From Anaerolineae bacterium (GTDB taxonomy: Bacteria; Chloroflexota; Anaerolineae; Aggregatilineales; Phototrophicaceae), in assembly GCA_022826865.1 (NCBI GenBank), contig JAJDUC010000091.1, positions 1 through 46,249 of the forward strand: DNA of 46,249 bases, given 5' to 3'. The notes under the pieces were generated by a model. It saw only the letters and a program-made list of their open reading frames with translations, was not told the DNA's origin and did no database searches. Position numbers and translations under genes: made by a program. How positions within the stretch are numbered: position 1 is the stretch's first letter; every line of letters begins with the position of its first letter. Below, piece after piece: positions 1 to 8,060 of this stretch.

Positions 1-25
1 CCACTAACACGTATAATGCGGTGAA

Positions 26-94
26 GAAGGTGTCTAAATCCACGAGTAAGCTCCTTACCTGGCAGTTTGGCACTTACTCTAAATTAGCACCTTC
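26..94. other. Imperfect hairpin at the window's left edge
   Basis: The arm GAAGGTG-t-CTAA (26-37) can pair with TTAGCACCTTC (84-94), and GAGTAAG (44-50) with CTTACTC (73-79), giving about 18 pairs around a 22-nt inner loop. The stretch 1-260 contains no convincing gene and is more AT-rich than what follows. The hairpin could be the end of a transcript from the left or a leader structure for the glucarate-dehydratase-like gene. The sequence does not decide between these. Confidence 0.4.
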
Positions 95-260
95 TTTCAT
101 TTTCCGTTCATCTATGCCAACCCAGTACCGGACAAGCCTTACATTGATTCCGTTTTTTTGCGCATCTCATTACTCTGCCGGATTTTCCCGTTACTTTCTT
201 GGAACTACTTCTGTGTCTCTGTGGCAAATGCCCTTATAGTTATGCACTCGGAACCTTCTC

Positions 261-1538
261 ATGCAAATCAGTGAAATCCACATCACGCCGGTCGCCGTGG
301 CCGACCCGCCCCTTCTGAACGCGGCCGGCTTGCACGCGCCTTATGCCTTGCGCATCATCGTCGAACTCGTCAGCGACGACGGCCTCTCCGGCTGGGGCGA
401 GATTCCCGGAAGCGAAGCCGTCCGCGCCGCCCTGGATAGCGCCGCCGACCAAATCATCGGCTTGGACCCCTGGCGGCTCAACGCGATCGACGCGGTATTG
501 GAGGCGCTGGCGAATCCGGATGCCCGCGGCGCGGCGCCCTGGGATCAGCGTACCTGGGTGCACGTGAGCAGCGCCATTGAAGTCGCTTGTTACGACTTGA
601 TGGCCAAGTCGGTCAGGCGGCCGCTTGTCGATTTGCTCGGCGGGCCCGCGCGGGAGCGTGTGCCCTTCGCCGCCTATCTCTTCTTTAAGTACGCCGGCGC
701 GGGCGGCGCATACGGATTCGAGCGCGACCCGGCGGCGACAGGCTGGGCGGCGGCGCGCGCTGAAGCGGCGCTCGATCCGGAGGGCATCGTGAAGCAGGCG
801 CGGGCAATGGTCGCGCACTACGGCTTCCAATCGATCGAACTCAAGGGTGGCGCCTTGGAGCCGCAAATCGAAGTCGATTCCATTCTGGCGCTGCGTGAAG
901 CATTCGGGCCGGATATGCCGCTGCGCCTTGACCCCAACGCGATCTGGCGCGTCGACACCGCCATCGCCGCCGGAAAACAGCTCGCAGGCGCGCTCGAATA
1001 TTATGAGGATCCGGTCCGCGGACAGAAGAATATGGCGGAAGTGGCGCGGGCCCTGGATATTCCCCTGGCGACCAATATGTGCACCACCTCCTTCGCCGAT
1101 CTGCCCGGCAGCGTCGCTCATCAATCCGAAGCGATTATCTTGTCGGATCATCACTTCTGGGGCGGCTTTCGCGCGTCGCTGGATCTGGCGCGCTTTTGCG
1201 CCGTTTTCGGGCGCGGCATGTCTATGCACTCCAACAGCCACCTCGGCATTTCGCTGGCGGCGATGGCGCATCTGGCGGCGGCTGTGCCCAACCTGAGCTA
1301 CGACTGCGATACCCATTATCCCTGGCAAGACGGGCAGGACCTCCTGCTGGCGCCGCTGCCGATTGAGGATGGCGCCGTCGCCCTGCCGCGCGCGCCCGGC
1401 CTGGGCGTGGAAGTCGATCGCGGGCGACTGGCGCAACTGCATCAGCAATATCTCGAATGCGGACTGAGCGAACGCAATGGCGAAGTGGAGATGCAAAAGG
1501 TACAGCCGGGCTGGCGCTTTCAGGCGACGCGATGGTAA
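261..1538 (+). CDS. Glucarate-dehydratase-like enolase-superfamily enzyme
   Basis: A cytoplasmic Mg-dependent acid-sugar dehydratase of 425 aa. The whole protein follows the glucarate dehydratase pattern: ELKGG (193-197), LDPN (metal ligand D224), YYED (E249), ATNM (N272), DHHFWGG (D296), MHSNSHLGISL (catalytic H323) and a C-terminal CDTHYPWQ. In family knowledge the base pair is Lys plus His, abstracting the proton alpha to the carboxylate. K195 and H323 are kept, but the first Lys of the family's KxK is Glu (E193), so the substrate may not be D-glucarate. The ATG has only a weak GGAA upstream. The next gene, a DapA-fold enzyme, starts 10 nt after the stop, which fits a glucarate to 5-keto-4-deoxyglucarate to 2-oxoglutarate semialdehyde route. 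The family is secure; the substrate is inferred. Confidence 0.85.
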   Translation: MQISEIHITPVAVADPPLLNAAGLHAPYALRIIVELVSDDGLSGWGEIPGSEAVRAALDSAADQIIGLDPWRLNAIDAVLEALANPDARGAAPWDQRTWVHVSSAIEVACYDLMAKSVRRPLVDLLGGPARERVPFAAYLFFKYAGAGGAYGFERDPAATGWAAARAEAALDPEGIVKQARAMVAHYGFQSIELKGGALEPQIEVDSILALREAFGPDMPLRLDPNAIWRVDTAIAAGKQLAGALEYYEDPVRGQKNMAEVARALDIPLATNMCTTSFADLPGSVAHQSEAIILSDHHFWGGFRASLDLARFCAVFGRGMSMHSNSHLGISLAAMAHLAAAVPNLSYDCDTHYPWQDGQDLLLAPLPIEDGAVALPRAPGLGVEVDRGRLAQLHQQYLECGLSERNGEVEMQKVQPGWRFQATRW

Positions 1539-1548
1539 AGGATTTGAC

Positions 1549-2490
1549 ATGACAATCGACGCGCCGGAGCTTCTCGACGCGCTCAACTCTGTGATAGGCA
1601 TCCCGCTGATTCCCTTCGCCGGGCGCGAAATCGACTTCGCCGGACATGCAAAAAATGTCGATTACTTGATGCGCAACAACAGCTTGAGCGCCGGCCGACC
1701 GCGCGTCGTCTCCATCGCCGGCACCAGCCTCATCCACCACATCGCTTATGACGACCAGGTCAAATTGCTCGATATCGCCGGTCAGCAGATGAATGGCGCT
1801 GGCGTTCTGATGGCGGCGGTCCTGCCGAATCCGCTGCCGGCGGCCGCCGACTTGATGCGGCGTCTGGCCGCCCTGCCGCGCCCGCCCGATGTCTACTTGA
1901 TCATGCCGCTCAGCGGCACTTACGGGCCCCAAGGGCTCTACGAGACTTTGATGAGTTTCGCTGAGGAGCAGGCGCGCGAACTAGGCGCGCGCTTCCTCTA
2001 CTACTATCGCCGCCCGCGCGACCGCGAGATGATCATCCGCCTTCTGCAAGATTCCCCGCATTTCGTCGGCGTAAAGATCGGCACGGATGAAGACGACGTC
2101 CCGCCCTTTGTGGAAGCGCTGGACGAAAGCAAGATCGTCATTTGGGGCATCGGCGACCGCTCGACGGCGGCGGCGGAGATGGGCGCCAAGGGGCATACCT
2201 CAGGCATCAACATCGTGGTGGCGCGCGCCTCGGACGCGATCAACAATGCGCAGCGGGCGCGCGATTATGAAGCGGCGCGGCAAATCGAAGAAGTCATTTC
2301 GCCCTTGGAGGACATTCGCTTCATGGAGGAACGCGCCTACAATTATTCCGCGGTGATGGAAGCGATCAATTGCAGTGGCTTTGATGACGTAGTCGGCGGC
2401 ACGGGCGGTCCTTTCAATCCGCGGGTTCCGCCGGATATCGCGCGCCAAATCCAGCGGATCATGGCGGCGCTTGAGCACTATCACTATTAG
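1549..2490 (+). CDS. DapA/NanA-family aldolase or dehydratase, possibly 5-dehydro-4-deoxyglucarate dehydratase
   Basis: A 313-aa class I (Schiff-base) enzyme of the dihydrodipicolinate synthase family. The start at 1549 is chosen over the upstream in-frame ATG at 1477 because AAAGGA lies at the right spacing and the earlier start would overlap the preceding gene. Visible motifs are GTSL at 58-61 (the substrate-carboxylate loop), YYY at 151-153 (catalytic Tyr) and VGVKIGTD with Schiff-base Lys K176. Tight linkage to the dehydratase upstream suggests it works on the dehydrated acid sugar, as the KdgD branch of this family does. Lysine biosynthesis (DapA itself) is less likely in this context. 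The family is firm; the reaction is inferred from the neighbour. Confidence 0.8.
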   Translation: MTIDAPELLDALNSVIGIPLIPFAGREIDFAGHAKNVDYLMRNNSLSAGRPRVVSIAGTSLIHHIAYDDQVKLLDIAGQQMNGAGVLMAAVLPNPLPAAADLMRRLAALPRPPDVYLIMPLSGTYGPQGLYETLMSFAEEQARELGARFLYYYRRPRDREMIIRLLQDSPHFVGVKIGTDEDDVPPFVEALDESKIVIWGIGDRSTAAAEMGAKGHTSGINIVVARASDAINNAQRARDYEAARQIEEVISPLEDIRFMEERAYNYSAVMEAINCSGFDDVVGGTGGPFNPRVPPDIARQIQRIMAALEHYHY

Positions 2491-2660
2491 TCACTGCGCC
2501 CATCCGCCAACGAGCGCCCAAGTGTCGGTTTCGACAATGGGCAACAGTGGACTTTGTCTCCTAATTACCAGCTTGCCGGAAGACTGATTCTTCGACAACG
2601 CCTCTCTCAAACCGCAAAGACGCTAGTCCAGACCTTCGATGAAGGAATCAACTCGATTAC

Positions 2661-2669
2661 TGCTATAAT
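2661..2669 (+). promoter_or_regulatory. Extended -10 promoter for the toxin-antitoxin-like pair
   Basis: TGCTATAAT is a perfect extended -10 (TGnTATAAT) about 60 nt before the GTG at 2729. No good -35 hexamer stands 16-18 nt upstream, as is usual for extended -10 promoters. The rest of the 2491-2728 gap shows nothing recognisable. Confidence 0.5.
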
Positions 2670-2728
2670 AAGCGTGGCGCGTCATCAACCCATCGCGCCG
2701 CCATGCCTCGCCAGAAGGAGGAGAGCAA

Positions 2729-2977
2729 GTGATTTTCGAAGACATTTTGCGTGCCGTTGCTGAATTAAATGATGAGGAGCGTCAACTCCTGCGCCGCTAT
2801 CTTGATCCTGTCTCCGAAAAGCCCGCTGAGTTGACGTCGAAAGAAAAGATGCAGCAACTGAACGCTTTGCTGGATGCAATGGGCGATGGTTTGAGCCAAA
2901 CTCAACTTCACGAGATGACTGAAGCGATGACTGAAGAATACATTGAAGCTTGGGACGCGTCCAAATGGACAAAGTGA
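2729..2977 (+). CDS. Small hypothetical protein, probable antitoxin partner of the PIN protein
   Basis: An 82-aa acidic, mostly helical protein. The GTG start is set by a strong Shine-Dalgarno (AGAAGGAGGAGAG, 2713-2725). It has no AbrB, RHH or HTH motif that I can recognise. The antitoxin role is inferred only from position: it is short, lies directly upstream of a PIN-domain gene and overlaps it by 13 bp, the usual VapBC arrangement with translational coupling. The repeated MTEAMTEE-like acidic helix near the C terminus could be the toxin-binding part. Confidence 0.6.
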   Translation: MIFEDILRAVAELNDEERQLLRRYLDPVSEKPAELTSKEKMQQLNALLDAMGDGLSQTQLHEMTEAMTEEYIEAWDASKWTK

Positions 2978-3378
2978 CATATATACTGGACACCACTGTG
3001 ATTGCCGATAGCATTAAGCGCCAGCCTCAAGTCCTGGAACGTCTTACTAATGCAGGGGAAGCAGGACATGTCATAGGCTTATGTGATCCAGTGCGCTGCG
3101 AAGTTGTGCGTGGTCTGCTCAAAGTCAATGCCACACAGAAGCTGCAATTGTTTCGGCAATCGATTGCGCCGTTGATGGATTACCTTCCGTTGACCGATGC
3201 CGACTGGGGACGCGCCGCCCAATTGTGGGCGGACGCGCGGAATCAGGGGAAACAACTCTCTGATGTCGATCTCTTGATCGCTTCCCTTGCCCAGCGCTTG
3301 AATGCCGTAGTCGTGACATCTGATGTTGATTTTACTGCGCTGCCGATATCACGGGAAAACTGGCGAGACGCCTTGTAG
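2965..3378 (+). CDS. vapC: PIN-domain protein, VapC-like toxin ribonuclease
   Basis: A 137-aa single PIN domain. N-terminal YILDTTVIAD supplies the first acidic residue (D9). CEVVRG supplies the second-cluster Glu typical of VapC, LSDVDLLIAS the third acidic group and VVVTSDVDF the last Asp. VapC proteins cleave RNA (often tRNA or rRNA loops) with Mg at this acidic quartet. The ATG at 2965 is preferred over the TTG at 2950 because it begins right at the PIN core. It has no Shine-Dalgarno of its own and overlaps the upstream small gene by 13 bp, so translation is probably coupled. All catalytic acids are present, so it looks intact. Confidence 0.8.
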   Translation: MDKVTYILDTTVIADSIKRQPQVLERLTNAGEAGHVIGLCDPVRCEVVRGLLKVNATQKLQLFRQSIAPLMDYLPLTDADWGRAAQLWADARNQGKQLSDVDLLIASLAQRLNAVVVTSDVDFTALPISRENWRDAL

Positions 3379-3480
3379 CGCGGCTGCCGGCGAGTTCCCG
3401 CGCTCAAGGACACCCTGGCCCCTCGCCAACTCGACCAGTATGAGAACAATATCGACTGTCTTCTTAAGAACGGACTCTAA

Positions 3481-4644
3481 ATGAAAATCACCGATGTACA
3501 AGCTTGTGTAATCGGCCGGCAAGAACCCGATAGCGGCGGCAGCGTCTGGACCTTCGTCCGCGTCTACACGGACGAGGGCATCGTCGGCACAGGAGAATGC
3601 AATTCGGGCGGTCCCGGTTATTCCGGCTTCGCCACCAAACATGCCATCCTGGCGCTCAAGGACATGCTAATCGGCGAAGATCCCTTCAACATCAAGCCGA
3701 TCTACGAAAAGCTGCGGCGGGCCGGGCGCTATGGCGGCGCCGGCAGCGCGCCCTTGATTTTCGCGCTGACGGGCATCGACAACGCCCTGCATGATATCGT
3801 CGGCAAAGCCTTGGGCGTGCCCGTCTACAAGCTGCTGGGGGGCAAGTACCGCGACAGAATCCGGCTCTACGCCGATTGCCACTTCGGCGAAGAAGACAGC
3901 CCCGCCTCATTCGGCGAGAAAGCCCTGGAAGCAGTGGCGGAGGGCTTCGGCGCGGTCAAGTTCGATGTCGATCACACCGGGCATGGTAGGCTCGATGCTT
4001 ACAACTGGACGGTGGGCGCGCGGGAGATGTCGCATGTCATCGGCCTGGTTGAAGGGGTGCGCGAGGCGATCGGCTTTGAGATCGACCTGGCGATCGACTG
4101 CCATGGCCAATTTGATCTGCCTTCAGCGATTACACTGGCGCGGGCGCTGGAGCCGCTGCGTCTGCTTTGGCTGGAGGAGCCGGTGCCCGCCGAAAATGTG
4201 GATGCGCTGGCGCAGGTCCGCGCCTCGACCTCAACGGTCATCTGCACCGGCGAGAATCAGTACACCCGCTTTGACTTCCTGGAGCTCTTCAACAAGGCGG
4301 CGGTTGATGTCATCATGCCCGATTTGGCTAAAGCCGGCGGCATCGCCGAGGGATTGCGCATCGCCGACCTCGCCGACGCGCATTATATCCCGATTGCGCC
4401 GCACAACGTCTCCTCCCCGCTGGGCATGATGGCGGCTTGCCATGTGCTGGCGGCGATACCGAATTTCCTCTTCCTGGAGTTTCACGCGCGGTCGATTACC
4501 TGGTGGAGCGACCTCTGCGACGGCGACAAACCTTTCCTGCGCGACGGCTGCATGATCGTTTCGGAAGCGCCGGGCATCGGCGTCGAGTTGAACGACGCCG
4601 TCGCCAGATCGCTCCTGTGGCAGGGAGATTCGTATTTTGATTGA
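3481..4644 (+). CDS. Mandelate racemase/muconate lactonizing enzyme family dehydratase (galactonate/mannonate dehydratase-like)
   Basis: A 387-aa enolase-superfamily protein of normal length. The N-terminal capping domain (1-120) ends in YKLLGG. The barrel shows KFD (K160), AIDCHGQFD (D206 ligand, H208), WLEEP (E232), CTGEN (E258), PDLAKAGG, APHN (H308) and FLEFHA (E333). The D-x-H at the second strand and the C-terminal His resemble the gluconate, galactonate and mannonate dehydratase branch rather than mandelate racemase. It is probably a Mg-dependent aldonic-acid dehydratase in the cytoplasm. Only a weak Shine-Dalgarno is seen. It runs toward the oxidoreductase on the - strand, with 14 nt between their stops. 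The subfamily call is moderate; the substrate is unknown. Confidence 0.85.
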   Translation: MKITDVQACVIGRQEPDSGGSVWTFVRVYTDEGIVGTGECNSGGPGYSGFATKHAILALKDMLIGEDPFNIKPIYEKLRRAGRYGGAGSAPLIFALTGIDNALHDIVGKALGVPVYKLLGGKYRDRIRLYADCHFGEEDSPASFGEKALEAVAEGFGAVKFDVDHTGHGRLDAYNWTVGAREMSHVIGLVEGVREAIGFEIDLAIDCHGQFDLPSAITLARALEPLRLLWLEEPVPAENVDALAQVRASTSTVICTGENQYTRFDFLELFNKAAVDVIMPDLAKAGGIAEGLRIADLADAHYIPIAPHNVSSPLGMMAACHVLAAIPNFLFLEFHARSITWWSDLCDGDKPFLRDGCMIVSEAPGIGVELNDAVARSLLWQGDSYFD

Positions 4645-4658
4645 GAAAGAGCGACAGG

Positions 4659-5675
4659 TTACAGGCGGACCGTCTCCCCGCTGTCGCAGGCTTGCGCCAC
4701 GCCCATAACAAACTCCATCGTCTTGAGGTTGTCTTGCGCTGTTGTGGCGGTGGGCGCGCCCCGCCTCACCGCCTCGCAAAACTCCTGCAACAGGTAATCC
4801 TGGCTCTCGCGCGCCATCGGGATCAGCGGCAGTTCACGCTTCTCGCCATGCTTGTTGGCGCGGCCCCGCTTGCCATCGCCTGCGCTGAGAAGTTGCTGCA
4901 TGAAGACCCTGTCATCCTCGACCAGCAGCGCCCCACGCTCGCATTCAAAGCGCCAGTTCGCGTTCCAACTGGTCTCCCATGCTTGTGAACACCAAGAGGC
5001 GCTGTAGCTAACTTGGACGCCGTTGGCGAAGCCGATTTGCGCCGCCGCGCTGGCATCGCCCTTGAACCAACTCCAGGGCGGGTTCCAACTGCGCGCGCTG
5101 ATCGATGTCGCGTCGCTGCCGAGAAGCAGGCGCATCATGTCGAAGTGATGGATGGACATGTCGATGATGAGAGGGTGGGCCATCTCTTCGCGGAAGCCGC
5201 CGAAATGCGGTCCGCGGTAGAACTCCACGCGTACTGCGCCCACCGCTCCCAGATCAGGCCGCTCCAGCGCGGACTTGACCGTCTGGGTCAAGGATCGATA
5301 GCGATAATTCTGCGCCACGCTGCAAAGCGCGCCGGTCGCCTCAGCCGCTTCAGCGATGGCCCGGGCGTCTTCCAGCGTGCCGGCCAGCGGTTTTTCGGTG
5401 AGCACGGGCAGGCCCGCTTCCAGGGCGGCGACACAGATTTCACGGTGGACATCCGGCGGCGTGACGTTGATGACGGCATCGGCTTCCACTCGCGCAAGCG
5501 CCTCCGGCAGGGACTGGAAAATCAGCGAGCGATCGAGTTTGTATGCTTCAGCTTGGGCGCGCGCGATGCCGTCGTTGATCTCCACAAAGCCGGCGAAGTC
5601 GACGCTCTCCGAATCCGCGACCGCGCGCAGCCAGGTCTCCCCCATTCCGCCAATGCCGACCTGGATAACTCGCAT
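4659..5675 (-). CDS. Gfo/Idh/MocA-family NAD(P)-dependent oxidoreductase
   Basis: 338 aa. A Rossmann GIGGMG (7-12) opens the protein, TEKPLAG (E94-K95-P96) is the hallmark catalytic motif, and SIHHFD (H176, H177, D179) lies in the C-terminal alpha/beta domain that binds substrate. Family members oxidise or reduce hydroxyls of cyclic polyols and sugars such as inositol or glucose. On the - strand GAAGGAG lies about 8 nt before the ATG, supporting this start. It is the only - strand gene in the window and is transcribed divergently from the peptide-importer binding-protein gene, so the 163-bp gap between them must carry promoters for both. The substrate is unknown; it is probably a sugar derivative, given the dehydratase neighbours. 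Confidence 0.88.
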   Translation of the reverse strand: MRVIQVGIGGMGETWLRAVADSESVDFAGFVEINDGIARAQAEAYKLDRSLIFQSLPEALARVEADAVINVTPPDVHREICVAALEAGLPVLTEKPLAGTLEDARAIAEAAEATGALCSVAQNYRYRSLTQTVKSALERPDLGAVGAVRVEFYRGPHFGGFREEMAHPLIIDMSIHHFDMMRLLLGSDATSISARSWNPPWSWFKGDASAAAQIGFANGVQVSYSASWCSQAWETSWNANWRFECERGALLVEDDRVFMQQLLSAGDGKRGRANKHGEKRELPLIPMARESQDYLLQEFCEAVRRGAPTATTAQDNLKTMEFVMGVAQACDSGETVRL

Positions 5676-5751
5676 GCAGATAACTCCTTCGCGCCCCGCA
5701 GCCGCACCTATTCGGCTGCATCGGCGCCAGTATGCGCTGACCGCCGCTGAA

Positions 5752-5780
5752 TTGCAAGCCTTAGCGACTTTCGTTAAACT
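5752..5780 (+). promoter_or_regulatory. Candidate promoter of the peptide-importer operon
   Basis: TTGCAA (5752-5757), a 17-nt spacer and TAAACT (5775-5780) give 4/6 matches at each box, in the divergent gap before the binding-protein gene at 5839. This is a weak match and is offered only because a promoter must lie here. Confidence 0.3.
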
Positions 5781-5838
5781 ACGTTGCAGACTACAGATTC
5801 TACGCCAAGTTCTTCAATCTATCGCAAAGGAGATAGTC

Positions 5839-7395
5839 ATGTTTCGTCGTGTCGCGTTTGCACTGCTAGTGTTGAGCCTCGCGCTTTTCACATCGTCCGT
5901 CGCCGTCGCTCAAGATGATATTCTGCTCTACGGCGGCAACCAGGATATCGACAATATCGACCCGGCAACCGGCGAGAATTACTCCATCAACGCCGCGTTG
6001 CGCAGCCTGTATGACGCGCTCTTCATCGCTCGGGGCAGCGACATTGAACCGCATTTAGTGGAGAGCTATGAAGTCAACGATGACGCCACCGTCTGGACCT
6101 TCACCTTGCATGATCATGCCGTCTTCCAGGATGGCAGCCCGGTCACGGCGGACGCTGTCGTCTATAGCTTCAACCGCATGATGGCGATTTCAGGTCCGCC
6201 GACCTGGCGCTGGGAAACGATAACCGATGAGAATTCGGCGCAGGCCCTTGATGAGCACACCGTTCAATTCACCTTGACACAGCCCTACGCGCCCTTCATC
6301 GGCACGCTAACGCAGCTATTCGTGGTCAACCCGGCTATTGTCGAAGCCAACCTGGGCGACGATATAGGTCAGACTTACCTCAAGGAGAACGCGGCTGGTT
6401 CCGGCCCCTTCAGTCAAGGGCGCTGGGAAATCGGCAATATCTATGAGTTCTCCGCGGTTGAAGATTACTGGGCGGGCTGGACCGGCGACGATCATTTGGA
6501 TGGCTTCGTCTGGATCATCCAGCGCGATGGCGCCACCCAATTGAACTCCTTGCTTGCCGGCGAAACGCACGTCGCCGATCAAGCGACTCCGAGCAAAAAA
6601 GACCAGATCATCGAGTCGCCGGATCATGTTTGGGAGGAGCATCCTGGCACCTACGTCAATACGCTGAAGATGAATAACTTGGGCGAATACACCAGCGATG
6701 TCAACCTGCGCAAAGCGATCGCTCACGCAATGAACTACGAAGCGATGGCGCAGGCGCAGGAGGAAGCCGTCAGCCTGATGTTTGGGCCGACGCCCGATTA
6801 CATGCCGGGTTATGTCTCGTCGCTGGATTACCCGACCTATGATTTGGACAAAGCGCGGGAATACCTGGCCATGACGCCTTGGCCCGATGGCGGCATCTCG
6901 CTGGACTATGTTTATGTCACGGAACTCTCGCACGAAATAGTCCCAGGGCTAATCCTCCTGGAAGGACTGGCGGAGATTGGCATTGAGATGAACATGGTGC
7001 CGATGCTTTGGCCGGATATGGTCGCCAGTTGCGGCTCTCCGGAGACAGGACCGGACATCATCAACATTTACACGGTGCCGTCCTTCCTTGATCTCGATGC
7101 CCACCTATACAATCAGTATCACTCGGGGCAATGGGGCAGCTTCAATTCCTGCAGTTTCTACGAGAATGAGCGGGTTGATGAGCTTCTGGACACCGCGCGC
7201 GTCACTGGCGACGCCGCAATGCGCGAATCGATGTACGCCGAAGCGCAAGAAGTCATCAATGAGGACCAGCCTTCGGTTTGGATGTATACCCTAAGCAGCG
7301 GCACGGGGATGCACAAATGCGTGAAGGGCTATCGCTACTCGCCGTATTATCAAGTCACCGTCCTGTTCCAGGATCTGTGGATGGAAGGGTGCTAG
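5839..7395 (+). CDS. Peptide/nickel-type ABC transporter substrate-binding protein (SBP family 5)
   Basis: 518 aa, an exported receptor of a Dpp/Opp/Ni-type importer. The ATG at 5839 is set by AAAGGAGAT (5826-5834) and by a clean signal peptide (MFRR, hydrophobic stretch, cut near SVAVAQ). The long upstream extension of the frame is not coding. Family features include the early ENYSINAALRSLYDALF segment, LHDHAVFQDGSPVTADAVVYSFNRM (the classic DG-x-P-hTAxDVhxSh-x-R pattern), VNLRKAIAHAMNY and the C-terminal EAQEVINEDQPSVWMY. No lipobox Cys is seen, so it may be free or anchored otherwise. It is followed by a hairpin (7411-7434) and then by a foreign-looking gene pair before the permeases. The ligand may be a peptide, glycoside or metal complex and is not determined. 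Confidence 0.9.
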   Translation: MFRRVAFALLVLSLALFTSSVAVAQDDILLYGGNQDIDNIDPATGENYSINAALRSLYDALFIARGSDIEPHLVESYEVNDDATVWTFTLHDHAVFQDGSPVTADAVVYSFNRMMAISGPPTWRWETITDENSAQALDEHTVQFTLTQPYAPFIGTLTQLFVVNPAIVEANLGDDIGQTYLKENAAGSGPFSQGRWEIGNIYEFSAVEDYWAGWTGDDHLDGFVWIIQRDGATQLNSLLAGETHVADQATPSKKDQIIESPDHVWEEHPGTYVNTLKMNNLGEYTSDVNLRKAIAHAMNYEAMAQAQEEAVSLMFGPTPDYMPGYVSSLDYPTYDLDKAREYLAMTPWPDGGISLDYVYVTELSHEIVPGLILLEGLAEIGIEMNMVPMLWPDMVASCGSPETGPDIINIYTVPSFLDLDAHLYNQYHSGQWGSFNSCSFYENERVDELLDTARVTGDAAMRESMYAEAQEVINEDQPSVWMYTLSSGTGMHKCVKGYRYSPYYQVTVLFQDLWMEGC

Positions 7396-7410
7396 TCAGT
7401 CATGGTTTGT

Positions 7411-7439
7411 CTCCCCTCAGACCGCTGAGGGGAGATTCT
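7411..7439 (+). terminator. Stem-loop after the peptide-binding-protein gene
   Basis: CTCCCCTCAG (7411-7420), loop ACCG, then CTGAGGGGAG (7425-7434) form a perfect 10-bp stem followed by ATTCTT. The tail is only partly T-rich, so it may act as a leaky terminator or an mRNA 3' end stabiliser for the binding-protein message. Confidence 0.6.
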
Positions 7440-7499
7440 TCCGATTTGCCAGACGCAGGCTATGCTGCGCGTATCCAACAACACCTATAGAAGGCGAGA

Positions 7500-8060
7500 A
7501 TGGCAGATACAGTCATTTTGGATGTGGATGACTTGAATGCAGATATTCCTGCTCTAACGGACGCTCTGACTTTGCGGATGCAAGAAGCGGTTGTCATGTG
7601 CATGGAACCGCACGGGCATTCATCTGGGGTCGTGTGCGACCTTCGGAACTTTGATGAAGTGCTGGCTGATTTGCGGATACAATGGAAGATGTCTTATTCG
7701 GAGAGTATTCGCCGATCTTTTGGAGATTCGCGCAATGCAGCTGAACGAGCAGGCGAAGCCATTGCTATCCTGATAATTCTGGCGTTTACAAATTATACCG
7801 TGGTTGAACGCGCTCGTATAAAGAGCGGGTTTGATTTCTGGCTAAGCCGAACAGATGATGACGATGATTATCTTTTCCAACATGAAATGGGATTGGAAGC
7901 CAAAGGTCTTTCTCACGCACGGTATCCAAGTGATATCAGAGAGGCGATCAAAGACGGAAAAGCGAACATTGCTAATTCCACAAATGCGAAGGTACCGGCG
8001 TTAATTGTTGCAACTGATTTCAGTAGACCGACTATCTACATGGTGCGATATGAACCATAA
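7500..8060 (+). CDS. Hypothetical protein of a two-gene cassette, possible PD-(D/E)xK-like fold
   Basis: 186 aa, not matched to a named family. AAGG lies 9 nt before the ATG. The middle reads ERARIKSGFDFWLS (E103, D112), then LEAKGL (E133-x-K135), a spacing that resembles the PD-(D/E)xK nuclease core. The C terminus (LIVATDFSRPTIYMVRYE) looks like a beta-rich end. I infer a nuclease-like fold from these residues only; another acidic fold is possible. It overlaps the next gene by 11 bp. The codon mix is more A/T-rich than the transporter genes on both sides, and the pair interrupts the peptide-importer operon, which suggests insertion. Confidence 0.6.
   Translation: MADTVILDVDDLNADIPALTDALTLRMQEAVVMCMEPHGHSSGVVCDLRNFDEVLADLRIQWKMSYSESIRRSFGDSRNAAERAGEAIAILIILAFTNYTVVERARIKSGFDFWLSRTDDDDDYLFQHEMGLEAKGLSHARYPSDIREAIKDGKANIANSTNAKVPALIVATDFSRPTIYMVRYEP

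Noticed and set aside
21..239. 72-codon open frame at the left edge
   Set aside because: No ribosome site, no family signal, and it runs across the hairpin at 26-94.
240..1601. Long - strand open frame of 453 codons opposite the glucarate-dehydratase-like gene
   Set aside because: It lies antisense to a gene with full enolase-superfamily motifs. GC-rich codon use produces such mirror frames throughout this window, and it has no family signal.
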